A stretch of 48,417 nucleotides of DNA from Gammaproteobacteria bacterium. Its GTDB lineage: Bacteria > Pseudomonadota > Gammaproteobacteria > Steroidobacterales > Steroidobacteraceae. This document shows, in pieces, positions 35,616 to 44,467 of the stretch (positions are counted from its first letter, which is position 1; each line of letters starts with the position of its first letter). The stretch spans positions 1 through 48,417 of the forward strand of contig JANYLM010000121.1 of assembly GCA_025357835.1 (NCBI GenBank), given 5' to 3'. The position numbers were made by a program, and so were the translations under genes. The notes beneath the pieces were generated by a model. The model did no database searches. It saw only the letters and a program-made list of their open reading frames with translations, and had not been told where the DNA came from.

Positions 35616-36761
35616 TTATGTCAGGTGTTCGATCAGCGCATCCATCATTGCGTCGCATCGAGCCAGTTGGTCCAGCGACACGAATTCATCGGCCTTGTGA
35701 GCTTGATCGATGGAGCCCGGCCCGCAGACCACCGATGGGATCCCCAGTCGGCCGCTGAACAGTCCTCCTTCGGTACCAAATGCGACTTTGATGCGCTCTT
35801 GGCTTCCGGTCAGCGCAGCCACCAGCCGAACGACCTCGGAGTCCGCAGGTGTTTCCAGTCCGGGGTACTCGTTGATGACCTCCAGCCGGATGTCGGACAG
35901 TGCACCCGGCCGGCGCGAGGCAGCCGCGATTTGGGCGGCATCCTGTTCCAGGGCGCCCACGACCACTGCCGGGTCATCGGCGGCGAGATTACGAATCTCG
36001 AGTTCGAACTCGCAGCGATCCGGGACGATATTGAGAGTCACGCCGCCGCGAATGACTCCCACATGGAGGGTGGTATAGGGCACGTCGTAGCCCGGATCGC
36101 GGCGCCCCGACTGCTCTATCTGCGCCTGGCGTTCACGCACGCGTTGAATCAGCTCGGTCGCCAGGTAGATGGCGTTGACGCCCTGACCGGGGAAGGCAGA
36201 GTGGGCCGGCTGCCCGCAGCAGGTGGCTCTGAGCGCAGTCTTCCCCTTGTGACCGACTCCGAGCGTGAGCAGCGTCGGTTCGCCGACGATGCACAATCGT
36301 GGACGGTGGGTCCAGGTGGCCATCGCGGCGATCAACGAACGCACGCCGAGGCAGCCGACTTCCTCGTCGTAGGAAAAGGCGAGATGCAACGGTACGCGCA
36401 GATCGCGGCGGCAGGCGCGCCGTGCCGCCCCGAGCGCTGCCGCCAGAAAGCCCTTCATGTCGGCGGCCCCGCGGCCGTACAGGCGACCGTTACGCTCGAT
36501 CATGCAGAATGGATCCGCGCTCCAGGTCTGGCCATCGACGGGCACCACATCGGTATGCCCGGACAGCAGCACACCGCCACGATCGGTCGGACCGATCGTG
36601 GCGTACAGATTGGCCTTAGTCCCGGCGGAGTCCGTGAACACTTGCGCGATAGCCCCTTGGGCTGCGAGAAAATCTCGAACGAACTCGATGAGTTCCAAAT
36701 TCGAATCACGGCTCACGGTCGCAAAGCCGATCAGGCGGGCAAGGATGTCGCGGGTGTTCAT
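35616..36761 (-). CDS. M20-family deacylase, ArgE-like
   Basis: Di-zinc hydrolase of the acetylornithine deacetylase/carboxypeptidase type, 381 residues. Metal and catalytic motifs are present in order: SGHTDVVPV, GRGAADMKG, SYDEEVG, GEPT and GPGSIDQAHKADE. The dimerisation domain lies between about residues 175 and 290. It is closest to ArgE, but no other arginine genes are near and it faces an amino-acid permease across a 190-base promoter region. A catabolic N-acyl-amino-acid deacylase is therefore plausible. Confidence 0.9.
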   Translation of the reverse strand: MNTRDILARLIGFATVSRDSNLELIEFVRDFLAAQGAIAQVFTDSAGTKANLYATIGPTDRGGVLLSGHTDVVPVDGQTWSADPFCMIERNGRLYGRGAADMKGFLAAALGAARRACRRDLRVPLHLAFSYDEEVGCLGVRSLIAAMATWTHRPRLCIVGEPTLLTLGVGHKGKTALRATCCGQPAHSAFPGQGVNAIYLATELIQRVRERQAQIEQSGRRDPGYDVPYTTLHVGVIRGGVTLNIVPDRCEFELEIRNLAADDPAVVVGALEQDAAQIAAASRRPGALSDIRLEVINEYPGLETPADSEVVRLVAALTGSQERIKVAFGTEGGLFSGRLGIPSVVCGPGSIDQAHKADEFVSLDQLARCDAMMDALIEHLT

Positions 36762-36954
36762 AGGGGTCCTGGCGTTTCGGCGCGGCCACTCAAGTATCGG
36801 GCCAATCTCCGCGACCTGTCTTCTTACGGTGAATCTTTTTTATTGAAGCAGTGCGTATGAAAACCATTCTTTATCTATTCACGGCTCCATGCTGGACTCG
36901 TATGGCGCAGTCCGACGCGACCGCTCCATATTCTTTCTCAAACAGGACACGTCA

Positions 36955-38370
36955 ATGCAAGCCAAGGTAGAAGCCGCGGTCGCACCTCCAACGACGCTCA
37001 GCCGTTCGTTGAAGCCGCGTCATGTGTCCATGATTGCCATCGGCGGCATCATCGGCGCCGGATTGTTTGTCGGCAGCAGCGCCAGCATCGCCGCTGCGGG
37101 GCCAGCGGTGGTGATCAGCTACGTGGTCGCCGGACTGCTCGCTCTGCTGGTGATGCGCATGTTGGGGGAAATGGCGGTGACGCTGCCTCAAGTGCGATCG
37201 TTCACCGAATTTACCCGCGCCGGCCTCGGCAACGGCGCGGGATTCGTGGCCGGCTGGCTGTACTGGTACTTCTGGGTGATCGTCGTTCCCCTCGAGGGCA
37301 TTGCCGGCGCCAACCTGCTGCATGAATGGCTGCCGCTGCCGCCCTGGGAACTCGGCCTCGGCCTGATGGCGCTGATGACCGCCGTCAATCTGACTTCCGC
37401 ACGATCCTACGGCGAGTTCGAGTTCTGGTTCGCCTCGATCAAGGTCGCCGCGATCCTGGCCTTCATCGTCGTCACGACCTCCTACGCGATGGGTTGGATC
37501 TCCCCGGCGGGCAATACATTCGGCAATCTGGCGAACCACGGGGGCTTTGCCCCACACGGCGCTTTGGCGGTTGCGGCGGCCGTCGCCACTGTGTTCTTCT
37601 CCATCACGGGCGGCGAGATCACGCTGGTTGCCGTCGCCGAGTCGCAGGAACCGGCGCGCGCGATCGCCAAGATGACGGGTTCCGTGATGAGCCGCATTCT
37701 GTTTTTCTACGTTGTGTCCATATTTCTGATCGTGTCGGTGCTGCCTTGGGACAGAGTTCAGCCGGGAAAGTCTCCGTTTACGGACGCATTGCGGCAGATA
37801 CATGTCCCTGGGGCGGCGCCAGTCATGAGCGTCATCATTCTGACTGCGGTGCTGTCCTGCCTTAATTCCGCCTTCTACATTTGCTCGCGGGTGCTGTTCG
37901 TGATGGCGGAGCACGGCGACGCGCCGCGCTGGTTGGTGAAATTGAACCGAGGGCGCGTTCCTGCGCGCTCGGTCTTGATCGGGACCGCCGCCGGCGCGCT
38001 GGGCGTGCTCATAAATATACTGGCGCCCACGACGCTGTTCGCGTTCCTGGTGAATGCCTCCGGCGCACTCATGCTCTTTGTCTACCTGATGACCGCTGTC
38101 GCACAAATCCGGCTGCGACGCGCTCGCGAGCGCGCATGCGCCCCGGCGCCCGCATTGCAGATGTGGTTATTCCCGTGGTTGAGCTATGTCGCCGTGGCGG
38201 GAATGCTTGCGGTGCTAATCGCGATGGTTTTCACACCGGCTTTGGCAAGCCAGCTGTACGTAAGTCTCGTGACGCTGCTGGTCGCGGCTGGCGCCTATCT
38301 CTTGGTGCGGCGTGCGCGGCGAAGGAAAGCTAGGACGATGCCACGCCCTCGATCTACGTCTTTTGCTTGA
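36955..38370 (+). CDS. AAT-family amino acid permease (GabP-like)
   Basis: Twelve-helix amino-acid transporter. ATG 36955 (MQAKVEAAVAPP) with AGGA upstream is preferred to the frame start at 36889. AAT signatures are clear: SRSLKPRHVSMIAIGGIIGAG, GEMAVTLPQVRSFTEFTRAG, ARSYGEFEFWFASIKV and LNSAFYICSRVLF. Length 471 residues. It is a close paralogue of the permease at 44468-45868. Its place between an ArgE-like deacylase and lysine dehydrogenase suggests a basic or acylated amino acid as cargo; this is inference. Confidence 0.92.
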   Translation: MQAKVEAAVAPPTTLSRSLKPRHVSMIAIGGIIGAGLFVGSSASIAAAGPAVVISYVVAGLLALLVMRMLGEMAVTLPQVRSFTEFTRAGLGNGAGFVAGWLYWYFWVIVVPLEGIAGANLLHEWLPLPPWELGLGLMALMTAVNLTSARSYGEFEFWFASIKVAAILAFIVVTTSYAMGWISPAGNTFGNLANHGGFAPHGALAVAAAVATVFFSITGGEITLVAVAESQEPARAIAKMTGSVMSRILFFYVVSIFLIVSVLPWDRVQPGKSPFTDALRQIHVPGAAPVMSVIILTAVLSCLNSAFYICSRVLFVMAEHGDAPRWLVKLNRGRVPARSVLIGTAAGALGVLINILAPTTLFAFLVNASGALMLFVYLMTAVAQIRLRRARERACAPAPALQMWLFPWLSYVAVAGMLAVLIAMVFTPALASQLYVSLVTLLVAAGAYLLVRRARRRKARTMPRPRSTSFA

Positions 38371-38522
38371 CAACGTGCGGGAAGATAGCGGCCTCATCAG
38401 CGACTCGCTGCTAGATCACGGCTGGTCTGCGGTGCAGGTGTACCGTCTGTTCCGTGTGCTTTTGCGGCCGCGGCAGTCGCGATGTTGGTCATCGGACCGC
38501 CACATACCGGCCGAGACCCTCG

Positions 38523-39626
38523 TCAGGCGGCGTTGGCGGCCGGCAGCGGCGCCATCGCGTAGCACCTGCCGAAGCGATTCGCGAGGAAGGCCGGCAGCTT
38601 GATATCTTCTTGGCGGATGAGGCCGGACTGAGGCAGCTTGCCCTGACTCAACATGTCGAGCACGGCGCAGATGCCGCCCGCGGTGGTGATCTGAATGGCG
38701 CTGCGGACGCGGCCGCCGAGTGGCGCCGCATAGATCTTGTTGGCATACGTCTCTTGCATGAGCTGACCGCCGCGCAGGCCGCTCACTGTCACGAACACGA
38801 TCACGACGTCCTGCAGAGTGATGGGCACGGCATTCTCGAGAATATCCTTCAGCAGTTCGCGTCGATCGCGCAGGCGCAGATCATTGAGCAGTGCCTTCAT
38901 GATGGCCGCATGCCCGGGGTAACGAATGGTGCGATAGTTGAGATTGCGCACTTTGCCGGCGAGGGTCTCGCATAGGGTACCGAGGCCTCCCGAGGTGTTG
39001 AATGCCTCGTACAAAATGCCGTCCAGGGAGAATTCTTCTAATTCCTCGAGCGGCTGGGTTTCGCGTAGCTGGCCGTTGACGATGGCTTCGCAGGGCTCGC
39101 AGTACTCATTGATGACCCCGTCCGTGCTCCAGGTCAAATTGTAGTTGAGCGCATTGGACGGAAATTTCGGCAGCGCACCGACGCGCATGCGCACGTCGTG
39201 CAGTGTGTCGAAGCGCGAGGCTAAGTCGCTGGCCACGATGGTGATGAACCCGGGAGCCAATCCGCATTGCGGGATGAAGGCGGTGCGAGCGCCTTCGGCG
39301 AGTTGCTTCACCGCGCGCGTGCTGGCGACATCCTCGGTCAAATCCAGGTAGTGGGCGCCCGCCGCCTTGGCCGACTCAGCGATAGTGCGGGTCGCGTGAT
39401 AGGGAGCCGCGCTCAACACGGCGAATTTGCCGGTCAGTATTTTGCGCAGCGTGTCACCGTGGGTGATGTCGGCCGCGATCTTGGCGATGGGGGCCGATGT
39501 CTCGAGGCGATCCAATTGGTGCTGGGAGCGATCGACCACCGTCACCGAGTAATCACCGGATCCGCCCAACAAGTCCGCGATCATGGATCCGATTTTGCCC
39601 GCGCCGACGATAACGATGTCTTTCAT
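38523..39626 (-). CDS. Saccharopine dehydrogenase-family protein, probably L-lysine 6-dehydrogenase
   Basis: 367-residue NAD(P)-dependent oxidoreductase with the Rossmann motif IVGAGKIGSM, TEDVAST, and the PQCGLAPGF segment typical of the lysine 6-dehydrogenase/saccharopine reductase family. Lysine 6-dehydrogenase deaminates the epsilon-amino group of lysine to give piperideine-6-carboxylate. The gene is divergent from an Lrp/AsnC regulator with two palindromes between them, which fits amino-acid-responsive control. Saccharopine dehydrogenase proper is the alternative. Confidence 0.85.
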   Translation of the reverse strand: MKDIVIVGAGKIGSMIADLLGGSGDYSVTVVDRSQHQLDRLETSAPIAKIAADITHGDTLRKILTGKFAVLSAAPYHATRTIAESAKAAGAHYLDLTEDVASTRAVKQLAEGARTAFIPQCGLAPGFITIVASDLASRFDTLHDVRMRVGALPKFPSNALNYNLTWSTDGVINEYCEPCEAIVNGQLRETQPLEELEEFSLDGILYEAFNTSGGLGTLCETLAGKVRNLNYRTIRYPGHAAIMKALLNDLRLRDRRELLKDILENAVPITLQDVVIVFVTVSGLRGGQLMQETYANKIYAAPLGGRVRSAIQITTAGGICAVLDMLSQGKLPQSGLIRQEDIKLPAFLANRFGRCYAMAPLPAANAA

Positions 39627-39667
39627 GTGGAGTTCCTGGTGTATTGGCCGATATTTTCGATCAGTAT

Positions 39668-39684
39668 CCCTACGAATGGTAGGG
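39668..39684. promoter_or_regulatory. Inverted repeat operator candidate CCCTAC-N5-GTAGGG
   Basis: A perfect 6+6 inverted repeat with a five-base centre, 42 bases upstream of the lysine dehydrogenase start. Its length (17) and spacing suit an Lrp/AsnC-type dimer site. The adjacent regulator gene makes autoregulated, lysine-responsive control likely but unproven. Confidence 0.5.
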
Positions 39685-39705
39685 TCGTTTTAGGCGTTTT
39701 TAAGG

Positions 39706-39721
39706 TATAATGACGTCATTA
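39706..39721 (+). promoter_or_regulatory. -10 box and 14-bp palindrome before the Lrp gene
   Basis: TATAAT (39706-39711) is a perfect -10 element facing the Lrp/AsnC gene at 39747, but no good -35 is seen. It overlaps a perfect 14-base palindrome TAATGACGTCATTA (39708-39721). A dimer bound there would block the promoter. Confidence 0.55.
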
Positions 39722-39746
39722 CATAGGGTAAAAGCGGCGGAATGCC

Positions 39747-40172
39747 ATGGATGCCATCGACGAAAAACTGCTATTGGCCTTGCGGGAAAACGGCCGCGCC
39801 TCAACCGCGCAACTGGCCCGGCTGGTGGGACGCTCGCGCACCAGTGTGCAGAGCCGCATCGAACGGCTGGAAAAGACGGGTGTCATTGTCGGCTATGGGG
39901 TGGTGCTGGCGCCGGAGCATGGCCTGGGCGCCGTGCGCGCGCATGTGATGATCAAGGTAGGTCCTAAGGAGGCCCGCGCCGTCAGCGCGGCACTGCGCGC
40001 CATTGCACAGGTGCGCGTGCTGCATTCGGTCAGCGGCGATGTGGATCTAATCGCCGTCGCGGCCACGGCATCCGTCGCCGAGATGGATCAAGTCATCGAT
40101 CGCATCGGCGCGCTAGACGGCGTGGAGCGCACCACCTCGTCCATCATTCTGTCGACGAAATTCGAGCGCTGA
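39747..40172 (+). CDS. Lrp/AsnC-family transcriptional regulator
   Basis: 141 residues: an N-terminal helix-turn-helix (MDAIDEKLLLALRENGRAS, LVGRSRTSVQSRIERLEKTG) and a C-terminal RAM ligand-binding domain (VHSVSGDVDL-type segment, here VLHSVSGDVDLIAVAA). Such proteins sense amino acids. Divergence from the lysine 6-dehydrogenase homologue predicts that it controls that gene. The 3' end overlaps the convergent DUF6151 gene by 29 bases. Confidence 0.94.
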   Translation: MDAIDEKLLLALRENGRASTAQLARLVGRSRTSVQSRIERLEKTGVIVGYGVVLAPEHGLGAVRAHVMIKVGPKEARAVSAALRAIAQVRVLHSVSGDVDLIAVAATASVAEMDQVIDRIGALDGVERTTSSIILSTKFER

Positions 40173-40752
40173 GTGCCTCGCGTTCGCTGAGGCTGAGCAC
40201 CTTGGGGGTGGCGACCGGCGCGCCCGTGTCCACCGAAAAGAAGGGAGTTCGCTTGTAGCTGCCATTGATGCGCGCACCACCCGCCAGCGCGATGAAGCGC
40301 AGAATTACTAAAACCATGGCGACCGGGCTCGATTGTACTTTCCCCTGGGTGCTCTTCGTATTCACATGCGCCCGGATCGGTCCGAAGGAGTCGTCGAGCG
40401 ACCCACCGCCGCCTTCCAAGCAATTGTGCACAAGGCCGACGAATGACACCCGAAAATCAGCCAGTGTGTTGCCGACGGGGGTATTGCAACAGGTGGTGTA
40501 CCAACGCAGCAGCCCCTTCTCCGCGAGCCGCATGCACGCGAGCACGTCCCGGCCCTGCGTGAAGGTGACGTTGGCGGGCCGAGTTTGAATGACATCCGTG
40601 CCACCCTGCGCGTCCAAAATCTCGGCCGGGCGTCCCAGGAAGTGCGCGAACGCCTGGCAGTCTCTGCAGTAACACACGCAGCGATTGACATTCCCAGAAT
40701 GGCTGACGTAGCCCTTGAGAGTTCCGCATCGGCATTGAAGAGGGTGATTCAC
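40144..40752 (-). CDS. DUF6151/GFA-fold zinc protein
   Basis: About 202 residues with the Cys pattern of the Mss4-like GFA fold: CRCG near the start, CVCYCRDCQAF, then CCNTPVGN. GFA proteins were named for glutathione-dependent formaldehyde activation, but most members, including the DUF6151 group, have no proven reaction. GTG 40752 with GGGAG upstream follows the serine hydrolase stop closely; an ATG at 40782 would overlap it. Formaldehyde from TMADH-like demethylation makes a link tempting, but it is speculative. Confidence 0.8.
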   Translation of the reverse strand: MNHPLQCRCGTLKGYVSHSGNVNRCVCYCRDCQAFAHFLGRPAEILDAQGGTDVIQTRPANVTFTQGRDVLACMRLAEKGLLRWYTTCCNTPVGNTLADFRVSFVGLVHNCLEGGGGSLDDSFGPIRAHVNTKSTQGKVQSSPVAMVLVILRFIALAGGARINGSYKRTPFFSVDTGAPVATPKVLSLSEREALSARISSTE

Positions 40753-40757
40753 GGCGA

Positions 40758-41987
40758 CTAGCTCCCAGCTTGCGGCCCGCATTGATGCGCATGAACGCCT
40801 GGTAGCAGACGGCGCACCACATCGAACTCGAGCGATGCCTCATTCAATATGTGCCAAGCCGTGGACACGACGATCAAGTGGTCTTCCGGGAATACCAGCA
40901 GTCGCTGGCCGCCCATGCCGCGTGCGGCCCAGGCCAGGCGCGCGGGTTCGCCGTGCGGCAGCAGCCACCACTGATAGCCGTATTTGAACCCTTCCTCCGC
41001 ATCAATTCTCGGCGTCAAGGACTCCTTGATCCAATCTGATGAAATCACTCGCTGCCCCTTCCAGAGACCGTCGTTCAGGTACAGCAGTCCGATCTTCGCC
41101 AGGTCCTCGGCGCGCAGGTATAGGCCGCCCTCGGTATCGACGACCCCAAGCGGTGTGCGCTTCCAATGATAGTCGTGGATACCGAGCGGTTCGAAAAGAT
41201 GGCTGTGCGCATAGCGCTCGATATCCATGCCGGTTTCGCGCTTGAAAATGTACGCGAGCAATTCCGTGGCGCCGCTGGAGTAGGCGAACACGGTTCCCGG
41301 TTCGTCCTTCATCGGCCTATCGATGACGAATTGCACCCAGTCGTCCGTGGCTTCCATCAGATCGGAAGGATTGGAAGTGTCGTCGTAGGGCAGGTCTTCG
41401 TTCCAGTCCAGGCCGCTGGTCATGGTCAGCAGGTCGCGCAGGGTCATGCGGCGTTTGCGGGCATCGAGGTTTTTGACTTTGCCCTCGTCGAAATAGTGCA
41501 GCACCGGCGTCGACAGCGGCGCTTTGAATTTGCCCTGAGTGATGGCAATGCCGATGATCGCGGAAGTCACGGTCTTCGACACCGACTGCATGGTGTGCTC
41601 ATCCGAGCCGTGATAGTAAGGATGCCAAGCCGGATCGAAGTAGTTGTAACGCCCGGTCAGCCGCGCGTTTAGGGGGCCCTTGGTATGCGCCTCCTTGTCA
41701 TAGGTTGCCGCGTAGTTATGGGGGTAGCGACGGTCAAAAACCACTTCGCCGCAACGCATGACGAGCAGGCTGTCGACCAGCGGGAACTTCGCCGAGGCAA
41801 GGTCGGCATCGAGAGCCGCCAACGGCGCCGCGTCTATGCCCAGTGCTGCCGGTGTGGCATGGATCGGATCTGCGCCTCTCGTCGCTGCAGCGTCGACCAT
41901 GTTCGATCCGGTCAAGGCGGTGACGAGTGCTAGGGGTAACAGCGCGGCTAATCGCGCGGACTGCGAAGGAGGGCGCTTTTGCATCAT
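40758..41987 (-). CDS. Exported serine hydrolase of the beta-lactamase/EstB family
   Basis: 409-residue protein with a signal peptide (LAALLPLALVTALTGSNMVDA). Class C beta-lactamase-fold motifs are SxxK in MQSVSKTV, YxS in FAYSSGATEL, and RGMGGQ in place of the KTG-type motif. This points to an esterase, amidase or D-aminopeptidase rather than a true beta-lactamase. The DUF6151 gene follows at once. Substrate not predictable. Confidence 0.87.
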   Translation of the reverse strand: MMQKRPPSQSARLAALLPLALVTALTGSNMVDAAATRGADPIHATPAALGIDAAPLAALDADLASAKFPLVDSLLVMRCGEVVFDRRYPHNYAATYDKEAHTKGPLNARLTGRYNYFDPAWHPYYHGSDEHTMQSVSKTVTSAIIGIAITQGKFKAPLSTPVLHYFDEGKVKNLDARKRRMTLRDLLTMTSGLDWNEDLPYDDTSNPSDLMEATDDWVQFVIDRPMKDEPGTVFAYSSGATELLAYIFKRETGMDIERYAHSHLFEPLGIHDYHWKRTPLGVVDTEGGLYLRAEDLAKIGLLYLNDGLWKGQRVISSDWIKESLTPRIDAEEGFKYGYQWWLLPHGEPARLAWAARGMGGQRLLVFPEDHLIVVSTAWHILNEASLEFDVVRRLLPGVHAHQCGPQAGS

Positions 41988-42219
41988 TTCATCCTTAGAT
42001 TAAGCCTTGAGGTCGAACGACCTGCGAGTTTATGACGATACCACGGCGACGACGCAGCCGCGTAAATCGTCGGTTGGCGCTAGCGCGCTGGTTCTATTCG
42101 GGCGAACTGCCGGAGGCGGCTTTGTTTGTCGATCGGGGTGGCCAGCATCGGCGCCGGCCGCAATCGCCGAAGATCAAACGAGCTGAGCCCATTGACGCGC
42201 GCATCGCAAATGCGATAAC

Positions 42220-43875
42220 TCAAGGTCGAACGGCCGCTTGCAATTCTTCTGCGCGCAGCAGTGCGAGGTTGAGAGTATCGATCACATTTTCCGGTCCAAC
42301 GTGGGCAATCACGCCGCCACGGTCCAGCTTGTAGCGAACGTTGGGCCGAACCTCAACCAGCAACACGACGGCGCCGTGACGCTTGAAATCGGAGACGATT
42401 TCCTCGATGGCGAAGATGCCGGTGGCATCGACGAAGGGCACATTGCCCATGCGCAGTATGAGGGTGGTCGCGGGCCGCTGGATGTGCGCCAGGGTGCGCT
42501 CGAGTTTCTCAGCGGCGCCGAAGAAGACTGGTCCGTCGATGCTGTAGATGATGACGCCGTTGGTTGGCGGCACCGCGGGGGCGCGCGGCACGCTGGGAAT
42601 CGACAGCACGTCAATATGCTGTTCCACAGTGACCGACTCCGCCATGCGCCTCATGAAGAACAGCGCCGCGAGAATCACGCCCACGTTGACGGCGACGACT
42701 AGGTCCACGAACACGGTTAAAAGGAATGTCAGTAGCAAAATCCCAACGTCGACTTTCGGCGCACCGCGTATGAGCCGCGCGACGTGCGGCAATTCGCTCA
42801 TATTCCAGGACACCACGAACAGTACGGCGGACAGGCAGCATAGGGGTATGGCGGAGGCGAGCGGCGCCAGGAGCAGTATCACCAAAATCAGAAACACCGA
42901 GTGCACCATCCCGGCGAGCGGACTGGTGGCGCCGTTGCGTATGTTGGTCGCCGTGCGCGCGATGGCACCGGTGGCGGCGAAGCCACCGAACAGGGGTGCT
43001 ACGATGTTCGCGATACCTTGACCGATCAGTTCCTGATTGGAGTCGTGATGGGTGCCGCTCATCCCGTCCGCGACGACAGCGGACAACAGCGATTCGATCG
43101 CTCCCAACAAGGCGATTGTGAAGGCGGGACCCACCAGGGACAGAACTCGCGCCAGATCCAAGGTAGGGATTGAAAACGTCGGCAGAGTGCGCGGAATTCC
43201 ACCGTAGGCGGAGCCGATGGTGGCGACCCCCTTGAACTGAAACACCGCCTGCACCACCGTCACCACGAGCAGGGCGATCAGGGGCGCTGGGATGCGTCGC
43301 AAGTAGCGTGCGCCAACGGTGAGGATGCCCAGCGCGAGAAGCGCTAACCCCGTGGTTGCCCAATTGATGGTCGGCAATGCTTCGACGAGGGACCATAGTT
43401 TTTCGTGGAAGCGCAGCCCCGCCGTTGCCGGCGTGAGGCCCAGGAAATCCTTCCATTGGCCGACGAAGATGATGACTGCGATCCCGGCGGTAAATCCAGC
43501 GATGACGGGATTCGGAATGTACTTGATCACGGCTCCCAGGCCCGCCAAGCCAAATACCACCAGGATCGCACCAGCCATCAAAGTGGCTATTTGCAAGCCG
43601 GCAATGCCATGCTGCGCAGTGATTATGGAGAGCACGGCAATGAATGCGCCGGTGGGGCCGGAAATCTGGACGCGGGTACCGCCGAAAATGGAGGTCAGCA
43701 GCGCCGCGACAATCGCCGTGTAAATTCCCTGCTCCGGCCGTGCGCCGGATGCGATGGCGAAGGCCATGGCCAGCGGCAGGGCGACGACGCCCACCACCAC
43801 CCCGGCCAGCACGTTGTTGCGGATATGAGATCGCGACCACAATCCGGCGGCTTTGGCTTGGAGCAGTGCGATCAT
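42220..43875 (-). CDS. SulP-family anion transporter with STAS domain
   Basis: Inner-membrane transporter with the SulP signature region (ALPLAMAFAIASGARPEQGIYTAIVAA), QISGPTGAF, some 10-12 helices and NQELIGQGIANI, ending in a cytoplasmic STAS domain (PFVDATGIFAIEEIV) from about residue 430. ATG 43875 with GAGAG upstream is preferred to 43911 and gives 551 residues. Members carry sulfate, bicarbonate or dicarboxylates. No sulfate-assimilation or carbonic anhydrase gene is adjacent, so the cargo is open. Confidence 0.92.
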   Translation of the reverse strand: MIALLQAKAAGLWSRSHIRNNVLAGVVVGVVALPLAMAFAIASGARPEQGIYTAIVAALLTSIFGGTRVQISGPTGAFIAVLSIITAQHGIAGLQIATLMAGAILVVFGLAGLGAVIKYIPNPVIAGFTAGIAVIIFVGQWKDFLGLTPATAGLRFHEKLWSLVEALPTINWATTGLALLALGILTVGARYLRRIPAPLIALLVVTVVQAVFQFKGVATIGSAYGGIPRTLPTFSIPTLDLARVLSLVGPAFTIALLGAIESLLSAVVADGMSGTHHDSNQELIGQGIANIVAPLFGGFAATGAIARTATNIRNGATSPLAGMVHSVFLILVILLLAPLASAIPLCCLSAVLFVVSWNMSELPHVARLIRGAPKVDVGILLLTFLLTVFVDLVVAVNVGVILAALFFMRRMAESVTVEQHIDVLSIPSVPRAPAVPPTNGVIIYSIDGPVFFGAAEKLERTLAHIQRPATTLILRMGNVPFVDATGIFAIEEIVSDFKRHGAVVLLVEVRPNVRYKLDRGGVIAHVGPENVIDTLNLALLRAEELQAAVRP

Positions 43876-43956
43876 TACTCTCAAGTGTATACGGATTCGG
43901 ACCGGCTCCATCCGTCACGCGAACCAGTAGGACACTTGCCGACATTGATATGCGCG

Positions 43957-43985
43957 TTGACGCCCTGTCTTTTAGTGGGTCGTAT
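43957..43985 (+). promoter_or_regulatory. Weak promoter candidate for the small lipoprotein
   Basis: TTGACG (43957-43962) is followed after exactly 17 bases by TCGTAT (43980-43985). The -35 is good and the -10 is poor. It lies 65 bases before the lipoprotein start. Confidence 0.3.
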
Positions 43986-44050
43986 GGCCATGATGTTTGG
44001 TGCAACAGCCGTTTTTTGCGCCGCCAGGTGGGGCGTGGCAAGGAGAGACC

Positions 44051-44212
44051 ATGAAGTTAGCCATTAGTCTGCTGACAGCCGCATGCTTGGCATCCGGCTG
44101 CGTCGCAGGCAGCAACATGACGCATGAGGATAGTCCTGGGGCTGTCAAGCGTGACGCCGGTCCTACACTGTGCCGGGATGGCTCGACACCGCCCTGCAAC
44201 GACCGAGGCTAA
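44051..44212 (+). CDS. Small lipoprotein, 53 residues
   Basis: MKLAISLLTAACLASGCVAG is a compact signal peptide with lipobox LASGC. Mature protein of about 36 residues is polar, with two further cysteines (TLCRDG and PPCNDRG) that could form a disulfide. AAGGAGAG lies just upstream of ATG 44051. No family recognised. It is divergent from the SulP gene. Its small size means the call rests on the signal peptide and the ribosome binding site. Confidence 0.65.
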   Translation: MKLAISLLTAACLASGCVAGSNMTHEDSPGAVKRDAGPTLCRDGSTPPCNDRG

Positions 44213-44247
44213 GGACGCTCAACGGGCCCCGCGGATCGAATACCGGC

Positions 44248-44286
44248 AAATAAAAAACGGCGTGGCCCTATGAGGGGCGCACGCCG
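44248..44286 (-). terminator. Intrinsic terminator of the permease/TMADH-like operon
   Basis: CGGCGTG (44258-44264) pairs with CACGCCG (44280-44286), and GCCC pairs with GGGC inside. On the minus strand the stem is followed by TTTTTTATTT. It lies about 180 bases after the permease stop, with another small stem (AGTACC/GGTACT around 44365-44390) in the trailer. Confidence 0.75.
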
Positions 44287-44467
44287 CCGGGATATCGCAC
44301 CAGCGGGGGAGTTGGCTGAAGTTGCCGGCGCGAGGTTCTCCTAAACCTGGAGCTTCGAAGCCTAGTACCCGCTTCGAAACTGGTACTTATCCTGCCAAAA
44401 CTGCGGCGCTGAGGGGCGGACCCTTTATACTCAACAGTGAATTTTTTTTCGCTTGACACAAATAAAA

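Noticed and set aside
40758..41987. Antibiotic-resistance beta-lactamase
   Set aside because: The KTG-type motif is missing and the sequence fits the EstB-like esterase/peptidase group.
42032..42334. Plus-strand 100-codon Arg-rich frame downstream of the SulP gene
   Set aside because: Overlaps the STAS domain end on the other strand and shows no recognisable protein pattern.
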